Source: Oceanivirga miroungae (GTDB lineage Bacteria; Fusobacteriota; Fusobacteriia; Fusobacteriales; Leptotrichiaceae). Taken from it: a DNA stretch of 64,000 nucleotides. The position numbers and the translations under genes were made by a program. The stretch lies in the NCBI RefSeq assembly GCF_902505095.1, contig NZ_CABWIB010000001.1, positions 820,688 through 884,687 on the forward strand, in the 5' to 3' direction. A model generated the notes under the pieces. The model made no database searches. It saw nothing but the letters and a program-made list of their open reading frames with translations, and had not been told where the DNA came from. Positions 25,767-36,500 of this stretch are shown piece by piece; within the stretch, counting starts at the first letter, position 1; each line of letters opens with the position of its first letter.

Positions 25767-27175
25767 TTTAATACCTCCTCTTTATCAGAAAAATGAGTCT
25801 TTACCTTCCCTATAATTTGATAATCTTCATGACCTTTTCCTGCAATCATTAAAGAATCATCTTTATTTAACATAGAAATTGCTTTTTTTATAGCTTCTTT
25901 TCTATTTTCTATTATTTCATAGTCTTTAAAATTAGATTGAATAAGTCCAAGCTCTATATCTTTTAAAATTTGATATGGATCTTCTTCTCTTGGATTATCA
26001 CTAGTTAAAATTATGTAATCAGAGTATAAACTAGCCTTATTTGCCATCTTAGACCGTTTGGTCTTATCCCTATTTCCACCAGCTCCAAACAAAGTAATTA
26101 CCCTTTTTTTTGTTATTTTTCTTAAGGTTTTTAATACATTATCTAGTCCATCTGGTGTATGAGCATAGTCCACTACTATTTTGGCATCTAAGTTGTTTTT
26201 AATAAGTTCAAATCTACCAGGAACTGCTTTAATTTCTTCTATACTCTCTATTATTTTTTCTATATCAATCCCTAAATTAGTTAACATTGATATAACCCCT
26301 AGTATGTTATATAGGTTATGTTCTCCTATCAATCTAGTTTTTAACTTATACTCACGATTATCATATTCTACTACTGCGTACATATACTCATTACCTGTTT
26401 CTATTATACGTCCGATAATATTTCCGTTTCTTATTCCAAAACTAATTGTTTTATCACCATCTAGTCTTTTTACAGTTTTGTCATCTATATTTATACTTAG
26501 TTTTGCATCTTTTTTTAGTAAATCCACAATTCTAGCCTTAGCTAAAAAATACTCTTCCATTGTTTTATGGTAGTCTAGGTGATCTTGAGTTAAATTAGTA
26601 AAAATTGCTCCACTAAATTCTAACATGTCACATCTACCCATAGATAGCGCATGACTACTTACTTCCATAATAAAGTATTCTACATTTTTTCTAACGCTTT
26701 CATCTATTAGCTTTATTAAATCTAATGATTCTGGAGTTGTATTAACTGCTTCATATATTTTATCTAATATTCTATAATTAGTTGTTCCTATTCTACTTGA
26801 ATTTTTTAGAACATTTTCTAATATATATGTGCTTGTAGTTTTACCGTTTGTACCAGTAACTGCTAATATTTTTATTCTATTTTGTGGGTGCTTATATAGA
26901 TTAGATGCAATTTCTCCTAATCTATATCTTAAATTTTTTACATAATAAAAATTAGTATTAGGGTAACTTGATATATCTAAATCAATTTTATCTGTTATTA
27001 CAGTTTTAGCACCGTTATTTATAGCAAAACTAATGTAGTCGTTTGCGTCTACATTAGTTCCTTTCATTGCTATAAATATATTTCCCTCTTTTATTTTTCT
27101 TGAATCGTATTCTATTCCGTTAAATTCTACATTAGCTACAAATTGTAATGTAGTGTATTCTATACCTTCAAACAT
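25754..27175 (-). CDS. murE: UDP-MurNAc-L-Ala-D-Glu:meso-DAP ligase
   Basis: 473 residues. Mur-ligase features: ATP loop VTGTNGKTTSTYIL, the SSHALSMGRCD region, FTNLTQDHLDYHKTMEEY, and LFGAGGNRDKTKR. The substrate motif is DNPREEDP; DNPR is the signature for meso-diaminopimelate rather than lysine. The C-terminal MIAGKGHEDYQ is also present. It adds the third stem-peptide residue in the cytoplasm. It lies 1 base behind proS and overlaps the S66 peptidase. Fusobacteria can use the sulfur analogue lanthionine at this position, which this motif would not exclude. Confidence 0.95.
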   Translation of the reverse strand: MFEGIEYTTLQFVANVEFNGIEYDSRKIKEGNIFIAMKGTNVDANDYISFAINNGAKTVITDKIDLDISSYPNTNFYYVKNLRYRLGEIASNLYKHPQNRIKILAVTGTNGKTTSTYILENVLKNSSRIGTTNYRILDKIYEAVNTTPESLDLIKLIDESVRKNVEYFIMEVSSHALSMGRCDMLEFSGAIFTNLTQDHLDYHKTMEEYFLAKARIVDLLKKDAKLSINIDDKTVKRLDGDKTISFGIRNGNIIGRIIETGNEYMYAVVEYDNREYKLKTRLIGEHNLYNILGVISMLTNLGIDIEKIIESIEEIKAVPGRFELIKNNLDAKIVVDYAHTPDGLDNVLKTLRKITKKRVITLFGAGGNRDKTKRSKMANKASLYSDYIILTSDNPREEDPYQILKDIELGLIQSNFKDYEIIENRKEAIKKAISMLNKDDSLMIAGKGHEDYQIIGKVKTHFSDKEEVLKCLS

Positions 27176-27176
27176 A

Positions 27177-28895
27177 TTAGTAACTTTCTAACATTTTTGA
27201 AACTTCATCAAATACATTTTCAACTTTTACTTCTAATACTTCATTAGATTTTCTAGATTTTAATTCTACTAAACCATCTTTAATATTCTTACCAACTATT
27301 ACTTTAATTGGTATTCCTATTAAATCAGCATCTTTAAACTTAAATCCTGCTTTTTCTTTTCTATCATCAAATATTACATCTACATTTTCTTTTAGTAATT
27401 CTTCATATATTTTTTCTGAAGCTTTATATATTTTATCATCATTAATATTTGTAGCTATTACATCTACTGTAAATGGTGCAATATTTTTAGGCCATATCAT
27501 TCCATTTTCATCATTATTTTGTTCAATAGCTGCTGCTGCAATTCTACTAACTCCTATCCCATAACAACCCATTATTACAGTTTGAAGTCGTCCATTTTCA
27601 TCTAACACTTTTGCATTCATTGCTTCACTATACTTATATCCAAGTTTAAATATATGTCCTACTTCTATACCTCTAGCTATTTCTAGTGTCCCTTTATTAT
27701 CAGGTGATATATCGCCTTCTTTTGCCACTCTAATATCAGCTACTTCGTCATATCTGATATCTTCTAGATTAGTGTTAATATAGTGGTAATCTTTTTTATT
27801 AGCACCTATTACAAAGTTATATAAGTATTTTACGCTCTCATCTATAACAACTTTTACATCCTTATTTAAATCTTTTACAGGTCCCATAAATCCTTTTTCT
27901 ATACCTAAGCCTTCTAATTCATGTGATTCAACCATTTCTAATTCTACACTTAGTTTAAAAGCATTTTTAACCTTAATTTCATTAACATCTAAATCCCCTC
28001 TTACAACAGCCATAAAGTATTTAGTTTCGTTTTTTATGTTAGCTTTTAATAAGACAGATTTAACTAATTTTTTCTTATCTATATTTAAGAATTTTGATAA
28101 TTCATCAATTGTTTTAATATCTGGTGTATTAACTAATTCAATAGTTTTTTTATCTTCTATAGCTTGTTCTAAATCAATTATACTCTTAGCTTTTTCTACA
28201 TTTGCTGCATAGTCACTTACATTTGAATAAAGTATATCATCTTCACCAGCACTCGCTAAAACCATAAATTCATGACTTTCAGCTCCACCAATTGACCCTG
28301 TATCTGCTTCTACTGGTCTAAAATTAAGTCCACATCTATTAAATATTCTAATATATGTGTTTTTCATATTTTCATATTCTTCATCCAAACTTTCTTTAGT
28401 TAAATGATAACTGTATGCATCTTTCATTATAAATTCTCTACCACGCATAAGTCCAAATCTAGGTCTCATTTCATCTCTAAACTTAGTTTGTATTTGATAC
28501 ATATTTAAAGGTAAATCTTTGTATGAAGTTATCATATCTCTAAATACAGAAACACTTACTTCTTCATGAGTTGGTCCTAATACAAAATCTCTACTATTTC
28601 TATCTTTAAATCTCATTAACTCTGGACCATAATCATTAAATCTACCTGATTCTATCCATAAATCACTTGGCTGCATTATAGGCATTAAAATTTCATTAGC
28701 TCCTGCATTATTCATCTCTTCTCTTATAATATTTTCTATTTTTTTAATTACTTTTAATCCTAAAGGTAAATATGTATAATTACCTCTTGAAATTTGCTTT
28801 ATCATTGAAGCTCTTAACATTAACTTATGATTAATTGCTTCTGCTTCTTTTGGACTTTCTTTATATGTCTTTACCATTAATTTTGAAAATCTCAT
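27177..28895 (-). CDS. proS: Prolyl-tRNA synthetase
   Basis: 572 residues, the bacterial type. Class II motifs: motif 1 around LGLKVIKKIENIIREEMN, motif 2 FRDEMRPRFGLMRGREFIMKD, motif 3 CYGIGVSRIAAAA. Between them (about 225-385) is the inserted editing domain, with YFMAVVRGD, that clears mischarged Ala-tRNA. A C-terminal anticodon-binding domain follows (DVIFDDRKEKAGFKFKDADLI). First gene of the operon leading into murE, with GGAGG before the ATG. Confidence 0.96.
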   Translation of the reverse strand: MRFSKLMVKTYKESPKEAEAINHKLMLRASMIKQISRGNYTYLPLGLKVIKKIENIIREEMNNAGANEILMPIMQPSDLWIESGRFNDYGPELMRFKDRNSRDFVLGPTHEEVSVSVFRDMITSYKDLPLNMYQIQTKFRDEMRPRFGLMRGREFIMKDAYSYHLTKESLDEEYENMKNTYIRIFNRCGLNFRPVEADTGSIGGAESHEFMVLASAGEDDILYSNVSDYAANVEKAKSIIDLEQAIEDKKTIELVNTPDIKTIDELSKFLNIDKKKLVKSVLLKANIKNETKYFMAVVRGDLDVNEIKVKNAFKLSVELEMVESHELEGLGIEKGFMGPVKDLNKDVKVVIDESVKYLYNFVIGANKKDYHYINTNLEDIRYDEVADIRVAKEGDISPDNKGTLEIARGIEVGHIFKLGYKYSEAMNAKVLDENGRLQTVIMGCYGIGVSRIAAAAIEQNNDENGMIWPKNIAPFTVDVIATNINDDKIYKASEKIYEELLKENVDVIFDDRKEKAGFKFKDADLIGIPIKVIVGKNIKDGLVELKSRKSNEVLEVKVENVFDEVSKMLESY

Positions 28896-28926
28896 AGTTT
28901 CCTCCTACTTATTATAAATAATACTT

Positions 28927-28955
28927 ATTCTATCATTTTGATAAGCTTAATACAA
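28927..28955 (-). promoter_or_regulatory. Promoter of the proS-murE operon
   Basis: Minus strand TTGTAT, 17 bases, TAGAAT. It lies back to back with the promoter of the large surface-protein gene. Confidence 0.5.
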
Positions 28956-28973
28956 GGTTTTATAAATATATAT

Positions 28974-29001
28974 TTGACTTTTCTCATTTTCAAGTTAAAA
29001 T
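28974..29001 (+). promoter_or_regulatory. Promoter of the large surface-protein gene
   Basis: TTGACT, 16 bases, TAAAAT, giving a leader of about 95 bases before the TTG start at 29103. Confidence 0.6.
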
Positions 29002-29020
29002 ACATATTGAGAACGGTTAC

Positions 29021-29095
29021 AAAAGAGGAAATAAATAAATACAGACCTCTTTTTTGCTTAAAATTTAAAAATGAAAACGATTTCAAAAAAGGAGG
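29021..29095 (+). promoter_or_regulatory. Leader with competing hairpins: terminator-like versus SD-masking
   Basis: AAAAGAGG (29021-29028) can pair with CCTCTTTT (29046-29053), which is followed by more T: an intrinsic-terminator shape with a 17-base loop. The same segment CCTCTTTTTTG (29046-29056) is also complementary, with one bulge, to CAAAAAAGGAGG (29084-29095), which holds the Shine-Dalgarno. The two pairings exclude each other. A regulatory switch is inferred, not shown. Confidence 0.4.
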
Positions 29096-29102
29096 AGTAA
29101 AT

Positions 29103-32100
29103 TTGAATATACGAAAACTAATTATACCTATGTCATTTGTAAGCTTAATTTCATTTGCTGATAGAGTAGACATTGGTACTAATCCAAATTCTGTTTTTAT
29201 TGAAAAAACAGGTAATACTATAGATGTTACAGGTAGTGGTGAAATAAATAAAGAGAAGTTTAGAAATTTTATGAAAAGACACCTTAGTAAAAATGAAACT
29301 ACATTAAATTTAAAAAGCCCAGATCTTAGATTTCCAAATGATTCTAGTCGATTTTTTTACGAATATATTGGTCAAATAGAAATTGATAGGGAAATTGATA
29401 CCTCTAATGTTACTAATATGGAGTCAATGTTTGAGCATACTATAAATGCAAACCCAGATGTTTCTAATTGGAATACTTCTAATGTTACTAATATGAAAAA
29501 CTTATTTAATTATGCTCGTAATTCCAATCCTGATGTAACTAACTGGGATACTTCTAATGTTACTGATATGAGCTACTTATTCTATTATGCTGAAGAAGCG
29601 ACTCCTAATGTATCTAATTGGAATACTTCTAGTGTTACTACTATGAAAGAAATGTTTACAAATGCTGTAAAAGCTGATCCTAATGTAACAAACTGGGATA
29701 CTTCTAATGTTACTGACATGTCTGGAATGTTCTGGGCTGCAAGAGCTTCTAATCCTAATGTTTCTAAGTGGGATACTTCTAATGTTACTAATATGAGTAA
29801 GATGTTTTATGGTGCAAGTATTGCTAATCCTGATGTTTCTAATTGGGATACTTCTAATGTCATTAATATGAGTGGAATGTTTAGTACATATAACGCTAAT
29901 CCTGATGTTTCTAAATGGGATACTTCTAAAGTTAAAACTATGGACTGGATGTTCTATAATAACTATGTAGCTAATCCTGATGTTTCTAAATGGGATACTT
30001 CTAGTGTTGTTGATATGGACCATATGTTCTCTAGTACTAAAAAGGCAAATCCTGATGTTTCTAATTGGAATACTTCTAATGTTACTAATATGGCCGCTAT
30101 GTTCTCATCAACTGATGTTGCTAATCCTGATATCTCTAAGTGGGATACTTCTAAAGTACGTGATATTTCGTTTATGTTTAATGGTTCAAATTCAGCATAC
30201 CCTGACATAACTGAGCTAAATTTTGATAGTATTAAAAATTCTAATTCCATGTTCAGTAACTCTGCGTTTGAGAAAGAAATACAAAAAACAAAACCATATA
30301 TATCTAAAGATGACCTTAATGCCTCACATATGAATGAATTAAAAGCTTTACAAAAAAAGCTAAAAAATGAAGCTCCTGAATACACTAAGGTTATTATTCA
30401 CTATAAGGAAAAAGATAATAAAAATAGAAAAGTTCATGTGTGGGATAATAATTATCACGATAACAATGAAAACTTCTCATCAAGTGGTACTGATGATTAT
30501 GGTAAGATTTTTGAAGTTGTGCTAAAAGGTAATATTACTAAAATGGGCTATATATTTGCTAATACAGATAATTGGTATGATAAAGATTGTTTAGGAGATA
30601 GTAGTTGTAATGCAGATAGAATAATAGACACGACTAAAACTAAAGAAATTTGGGTAGAACAAAATAATAGAGACAGAGATGTAACGAAAGAAACTGATGC
30701 AAAACAAAGTAAGGAAGAAAATATACAAAAAATCAATGACTTAACTAACCTAAATGAGAAACAAAAAGAATATTTACTTAATTTAGCTAATAATTCTAGT
30801 GATAGTGAATTAAAAGAGTTAGTAAAAACTGCTACTTATTTAGATACTGAAATGAGTAAGTTTAATAATGCTAACGAAACATTTTCAAATAAAACAAGTG
30901 AATCAACAGATGATAAAATTATTAGACTTAAAGAATATATCAAGATGCAAAAAATAAAAAATCTAAAATTAAATGATGTATCAGATTTAATAAACAAAAT
31001 AAAATCTATGGATATTAGACTTCTACAAAATTTAAATAAAAAACAAAAAGATGCGTTAGTAAATAAAGCTAATTCTTCTGATAATTTAGATGATTTATTA
31101 AATAAAGCTAAAAAATTAGATGAAGAAATGCTTAAATTAAATAATACTATAGATGCATTTTTAGAAGAAATAAAAAATATACAAAATGATAAGGCTGAAA
31201 TATTTAAAAATAATATTAATACTGACAAAGAAAGTAATTTAGATATTGATAAAATATCAGACTTAATAAATGAAATAAATGCTTTTAAGTCTAATATTTT
31301 AAAGATTGAAGAAATTAAAAAGTTAGAAAATCTAAACGATTCACAAAGAAATGCTTTAATTAGTGAAGCTGATACTTCTGATGACTTAGATGCCTTACTA
31401 GAAAAAGCTAGTACTTTAGATGAACAAATGAAAGTATTAAAAGATTTTTTAGTTAATACAGAAAATTCAACTGCTGCAGATGTAAGCAAACTTAGAACTG
31501 AAATTAATAGTGTAAAAGAAACTAATTTATCTATTGAAAAAGTAAATGACCTAATAAAGAAAATAAATGAGTTAAATAATTCTAAAAATGATACTATTAC
31601 CAAAATACAAAACTTAGCAAACTTAAATGCCTTACAAAAAGAAAAACTAATTGAGGTAGTTAATTCTTCTAATGATACTTTTGATATCATATTAGAAAAA
31701 GCTACTGCTTTAGATACTAAAATGGGTGAATTAAGACAAAAATTAAAAGATTTAGAAAATATCTCTAATGAAAAAATTACCGAGTTTATAGCTTCTACTA
31801 CTAAGGAAATAGAAAAAATTACTGTTGAAAATGCTAGAACTTCCATAACTAAATTAAAAAATGATATTACTACATTTGAAACTAAAGTACTTAAGATTGA
31901 AGAAATTAAAAAGTTAGAAAATCTAAACGATTCACAAAGAAATGCTTTAATTAGTGAAGCTGATACTTCTAATGACTTAGATGCCTTACTAGAAAAAGCT
32001 AGTACTTTAGATGAACAAATGAAAGTATTAAAAGATTTTTTAGTTAATACAGAAAATTCAACTGCTGCAGATGTAAGCAAACTTAGAACTGAAATTAATA

Positions 32101-33551
32101 GTGTAAAAGAAACTAATTTATCTATTGAAAAAGTAAATGACCTAATAAAGAAAATAAATGAGTTAAATAATTCTAAAAATGATACTATTACCAAAATACA
32201 AAACTTAGCAAACTTAAATGCCTTACAAAAAGAAAAACTAATTGAGGTAGTTAATTCTTCTAATGATACTTTTGATATCATATTAGAAAAAGCTACTGCT
32301 TTAGATACTAAAATGGGTGAATTAAGACAAAAATTAAAAGATTTAGAAAATATCTCTAATGAAAAAATTACCGAGTTTATAGCTTCAATAGAAAAAATTA
32401 CAGTTGAAAATGCTAAAACTTCTATAGACACATTAACACAAGAAATTACTGACTTTAAAACTAAAGTTCTTAAGATTCAAAAAATTAGAAAGTTAGAAAA
32501 TCTAAACGAATCACAAAGAAATGCTTTAATTAGTGAAGCTGATACTTCTAATGACTTAGATGCCTTACTAGAAAAAGCTAGTACTTTAGATGCACAAATG
32601 AAAGTATTAAATGACAAATTAAATGACTTCTTAGAAAAAGCAGAAAATCTAGGTGATGAAAATGCTAAAAAAATTGGTAATAATATTAAAGCTAAAATAG
32701 TTAAAGAAAATTTAACCATTGATGATATAAATAATCTAAAAAATGAGATTAATAAATTCAAGTTTGAAAACAAGAAAATAGATCTTACTAAGTACAAAAA
32801 ATACGCTGATGCATTTTACTATACAGATAATAGTATAACTAATAAATTCGATGAAAACTTATACTTTGATGTTAATTTATCTAAATCTTTAGTTACTGTG
32901 CTAGATGATTTGGTAAATAAGAAAAAAGTTGATATTAATATTATATCTGGAGTTCAATTAGGTGCTAATTTTAAAGTAAAAAATGATTTAGATTTAAAAT
33001 TAGGTGGATTTATAGAATATCAAAATGGTTTATCACGTAATATCTCAATTGGTACTAGTATAACATATAAAGAGTTTTTAAGCTTTTTAAGATATAGACG
33101 TGCAAGCAAAGATAAATTAGTAAATGATAATATAGATATTTATGCAAGATACTCTAAATCATTTAAATTTAATAATATTAATCTGCAACCCAAATTTGGT
33201 CTATATTTAACTTATTCAAGTAAGGTTAAATTAGATAAAAATGTACTGCTAAATTCAAGAATTGGATCTATAGCTGATTTTGCACTTCTAATGTCATATG
33301 ATATAAATAGATATAGCATATATTTAGAACCTAAATTAGCATTTTCTCAAAATACTCAAAAAATAGTACAAACTAACTATAAATCTAATGAACTTTTAAT
33401 TAATAGAGCCTATCTAAATTATAGTTTAAGACTAGGAGCTAAATATAGATTTATAAATAATATAACTCTTGATGGAAGCTTTAATTTTAGTAATGATATT
33501 AATAAGAATAGTAAGATTGGTGCAAATTTAGGAGTTTCATATAAATGGTAA
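29103..33551 (+). CDS. Large BspA-repeat / GA-module surface protein with autotransporter-like barrel
   Basis: 1482 residues from the TTG at 29103: GGAGG lies just upstream and a signal peptide (NIRKLIIPMSFVSLISFA) follows at once; the frame is open further up, but that part precedes the promoter. Domains: about 11 DUF285/BspA repeats of about 25 residues (residues 99-389, pattern NPDVSNWDTSNVTNM); a pullulanase-associated carbohydrate-binding domain (about 425-521, KVIIHYKEKDNKN, KVHVWDN); seven GA-like three-helix modules (about 543-1173, LENLNDSQRNAL, LDEQM); and a C-terminal barrel (about 1230-1482, alternating strands ending GVSYKW). It should be exported and fixed in the outer membrane. 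GA modules bind albumin in Gram-positive cocci; an adhesin role is inferred. Within the GA part a 591-base unit is duplicated. Confidence 0.9.
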   Translation: MNIRKLIIPMSFVSLISFADRVDIGTNPNSVFIEKTGNTIDVTGSGEINKEKFRNFMKRHLSKNETTLNLKSPDLRFPNDSSRFFYEYIGQIEIDREIDTSNVTNMESMFEHTINANPDVSNWNTSNVTNMKNLFNYARNSNPDVTNWDTSNVTDMSYLFYYAEEATPNVSNWNTSSVTTMKEMFTNAVKADPNVTNWDTSNVTDMSGMFWAARASNPNVSKWDTSNVTNMSKMFYGASIANPDVSNWDTSNVINMSGMFSTYNANPDVSKWDTSKVKTMDWMFYNNYVANPDVSKWDTSSVVDMDHMFSSTKKANPDVSNWNTSNVTNMAAMFSSTDVANPDISKWDTSKVRDISFMFNGSNSAYPDITELNFDSIKNSNSMFSNSAFEKEIQKTKPYISKDDLNASHMNELKALQKKLKNEAPEYTKVIIHYKEKDNKNRKVHVWDNNYHDNNENFSSSGTDDYGKIFEVVLKGNITKMGYIFANTDNWYDKDCLGDSSCNADRIIDTTKTKEIWVEQNNRDRDVTKETDAKQSKEENIQKINDLTNLNEKQKEYLLNLANNSSDSELKELVKTATYLDTEMSKFNNANETFSNKTSESTDDKIIRLKEYIKMQKIKNLKLNDVSDLINKIKSMDIRLLQNLNKKQKDALVNKANSSDNLDDLLNKAKKLDEEMLKLNNTIDAFLEEIKNIQNDKAEIFKNNINTDKESNLDIDKISDLINEINAFKSNILKIEEIKKLENLNDSQRNALISEADTSDDLDALLEKASTLDEQMKVLKDFLVNTENSTAADVSKLRTEINSVKETNLSIEKVNDLIKKINELNNSKNDTITKIQNLANLNALQKEKLIEVVNSSNDTFDIILEKATALDTKMGELRQKLKDLENISNEKITEFIASTTKEIEKITVENARTSITKLKNDITTFETKVLKIEEIKKLENLNDSQRNALISEADTSNDLDALLEKASTLDEQMKVLKDFLVNTENSTAADVSKLRTEINSVKETNLSIEKVNDLIKKINELNNSKNDTITKIQNLANLNALQKEKLIEVVNSSNDTFDIILEKATALDTKMGELRQKLKDLENISNEKITEFIASIEKITVENAKTSIDTLTQEITDFKTKVLKIQKIRKLENLNESQRNALISEADTSNDLDALLEKASTLDAQMKVLNDKLNDFLEKAENLGDENAKKIGNNIKAKIVKENLTIDDINNLKNEINKFKFENKKIDLTKYKKYADAFYYTDNSITNKFDENLYFDVNLSKSLVTVLDDLVNKKKVDINIISGVQLGANFKVKNDLDLKLGGFIEYQNGLSRNISIGTSITYKEFLSFLRYRRASKDKLVNDNIDIYARYSKSFKFNNINLQPKFGLYLTYSSKVKLDKNVLLNSRIGSIADFALLMSYDINRYSIYLEPKLAFSQNTQKIVQTNYKSNELLINRAYLNYSLRLGAKYRFINNITLDGSFNFSNDINKNSKIGANLGVSYKW
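31302..32603 (+). repeat. 591-base tandem duplication inside the surface-protein gene
   Basis: 31302-31892 and the segment from 31893 are almost identical for about 490 bases (one visible Asp/Asn change). The second unit lacks 12 bases present in the first (near 31796). A third partial copy begins at 32472 and covers one GA-like module. The reading frame is kept throughout, so module number can change by recombination. Confidence 0.9.
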
Positions 33552-33553
33552 GT

Positions 33554-33577
33554 AAAAAGCAGCTAAAGCTGCTTTTT
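33554..33577. terminator. Bidirectional terminator between surface-protein gene and polC
   Basis: AAAAAGCAGC-TAAA-GCTGCTTTTT, a perfect hairpin with T-runs on both strands, between two convergent stop codons. Confidence 0.9.
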
Positions 33578-33584
33578 CACTTAT

Positions 33585-36500
33585 TTAAAATAGACTTTGT
33601 TGGTCTGTTTCATCCATCCCTTTTATTATTTCGTATTCCTCCATAGTTTTTAAAACTGTACTATTAAGTCCTGTTCTTTTAACTAAATCTTCTTTTGAGC
33701 TAAAGCTTTTTTCTTTTCTTTTTTCTTCTATATTTTTTGCTACTACTTCTCCTAGTCCATCAACAACTAAAAATGGTAATCTTATTTTTCCATCTTCTAT
33801 TATGAATTTATCTGCTTTTGACTTATATAAATCAACATTTATAAGTTCTATATTTCTATAGTGCATTTCTATTAAAATTTCTAATAAAATAACTTCATTT
33901 TTATCATTTACATTTTTACTATTTAAATCTCTTAATTCATAATAACGTTTTTTAAGTTTATCTATACTAGCAAAATTTTTACTTAAAGTAAATGAAGAAA
34001 TTTTTCTGTTTAAGTAAGCTGTATAAAATTCTAATGGATAGTAGACTTTAAAGTAAGCTATTCTTATTGCCATCATAACATATGCTACAGCATGTCCTTT
34101 AGGGAACATATATTTAATTTTCTCACACGAGTCAATATACCAACTAGGAACTTTATATTCTTGCATAACTTTTTTATATTCTTCCCATTTTTCTTTATCT
34201 TTATTTGGTCTTCCTTTTCTAATGAATTCCATAATAGTAAAGCTTAATCCCTTATCTATACCTTGTAATATTAGATAGTTCATAATGTCATCTCTTACTG
34301 TTATTATTTCATTTAAGCTAGCAATTCCCTCATTAACATAATACTGAGCATTATTTAACCAAACATCTGTACCATGTGATAATCCTGATATTCTAACTAG
34401 TTCTGTAAATGATGTTGGTCTTGTATCTTTTAACATTCCTTTAACAAATGCTGTACCAAATTCTGGTATACCATTTGTCCCTAAATCTGTTTCAATATCT
34501 TCTGGCTTTACATTTAAAGCACTTGTATTTGAAAATAGACTTATAACCTTTTCATCAGTTAATGGTATATCATATGGACTAAGTCCTGTTAAATCTTCTA
34601 ATAGTTTTAATGTAGTTGGATCATCATGTCCTAGTATATCAAGTTTTACAAGCTGTGCATCCATTACGTGATAATCAAAGTGTGTAGTAGTACTTTGACT
34701 TGTCATATCATTTGCTGGTTTTTGAATAGGACTAAATTCATATATAGACTTATCTCTTGGTACTATTACCATACCTCCAGGATGTTGTCCTGTAGTTTTT
34801 CTTGCACCTTCTATCATTCTAGCAAGTCTTTCAATTTCTGCCTTATTTTTTCTTATATCTTCTTGAATATACTCTTTTTCAAACTCTTTATTTACTTTGT
34901 CTTTACCAAATATTTTTTCACTTTCTTCACGAGCTTTTGCTTGTGAATTTATTTCAAAATATTTTTTAACATAACCCATTGCATTATTATATGCAGTAGT
35001 TGATATGGTTCCTGCTCTAAATGTATTTTCTGCACCGAATAATTCTTCAGTGTACTTATGAATATTAGATTGAAATTCTCCAGAAAAATTCAAGTCTATA
35101 TCCGGTACTTTATCTCCGTTAAATCCCATAAAGACTTCAAATGGTATTGCATGTCCATCACGAATTAGCTCTATATTACATTTTTCACAGTATTTTACTG
35201 GAAGGTCTACTCCACTTTTTTCTAACTCAAATATTTCAAAATATTTACATTTAGAACATCTATAATGTGGATATAGCCCATTAACTTCCGTTATACCCAT
35301 TAAATATGCAACCAAGCTACTACCAACAGATCCTCTTGACCCTACTAAATAACCACTTTCTACTGATTTTTTAACTAACTTTTGGGCTATTAGATATAGA
35401 ACTGAGAAGTTGTTTCCTATAATTGAATTTAACTCTCTTTCTATTCTATCTTGAACTACCTTAGGTAAATTCTCTCCATATAGCTCATGTGCTTTTTCAT
35501 ATGTTAGTCTTTTAACTTCTTCTTTATCTCCATCTATTTTAGGTGGATAAAATCCATCAGGTATTGGTCTTACCTTTTCTATCATATCTGCTACAATATT
35601 GGTATTTTCAACAACTACTTCATAGGCTATTTTTTCTCCTAAATATGAAAACTCCTCTAACATTTCTTTTGTTGTTCTAAAATGCGAATTAGATTCATAC
35701 TTAGATTCTCTAAATTCATTATTAGCTACCTGTAATACTTTTTTAGCAGGTGCTTCTTCTTTTGTCATGTAAGAAACATCTGATATAGCTACCACAATTT
35801 TCCCTAATTTTTTACCTAGATTATAGAAATATTTATTCATTTCTCTTACATATTCAAAATCTGTTATCTCACCTGTTTTAACTTCTTTTTCATATTTTGA
35901 TTCTGGATAAATTTCTATTAGATCATAAAAATTAGCAGCTTTTTCTATTTCTTCTTTATCTATCCCTCTTATATATAGTTTTACTAGCTCTCCACTTTTG
36001 TTGTAACCCATTGAAGGATTTGAAGCTATTAAAAGCTCTTCTCTATTTTTTTCTAAATCACTTTTTTTAATTCTTGGTAACTTATTCCCATAGTTATATA
36101 TTAATGAATCACTTACAAGTTTATATAAGGTAGGTAGACCTTTTTGACTTTTAAGCAGTATATTAGTTACATTTACCTCTGCAACTTCAATATCTAATTG
36201 TAATTTTTCATTAACATCTTTTAAAGTTTTAACATTTTCAGTTAGTACTCTTTTTATTAACTCTATAAATAGTTTTGTAGTAACTTCTGCGTCATTTACT
36301 GCTCTATGGTGATTTTCATTGTCTATATTAAATCTTTTACATAAAGCATCTAAATTAAATCTTTTTTGATCTTTTAAAGTTAATTTAGCCCATTCTATTG
36401 TATCAATATAGCTAAAATTAGTAGATATATTTAATTGATTTGATTTTTCACTAATAAATCCAACGTCAAATTTGGCATTATGAGCTACTAATGTAGAGTT

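Noticed and set aside
28938-29102. Extension of the large surface protein up to an ATG at 28938
   Set aside because: This part precedes and contains the promoter and leader; the TTG at 29103 has a strong ribosome site and is followed directly by a signal peptide.
29400-30190. Regular repeats of about 75 bases that could look like a CRISPR-type array
   Set aside because: The repeats are diverged, keep the reading frame and encode DUF285 repeats; there are no unique spacers or cas genes.
30836-32431. 531-codon minus-strand reading frame opposite the GA-like modules
   Set aside because: It is the antisense shadow of repetitive coding sequence; its repeats simply mirror the duplicated 591-base unit and no start signals are present.
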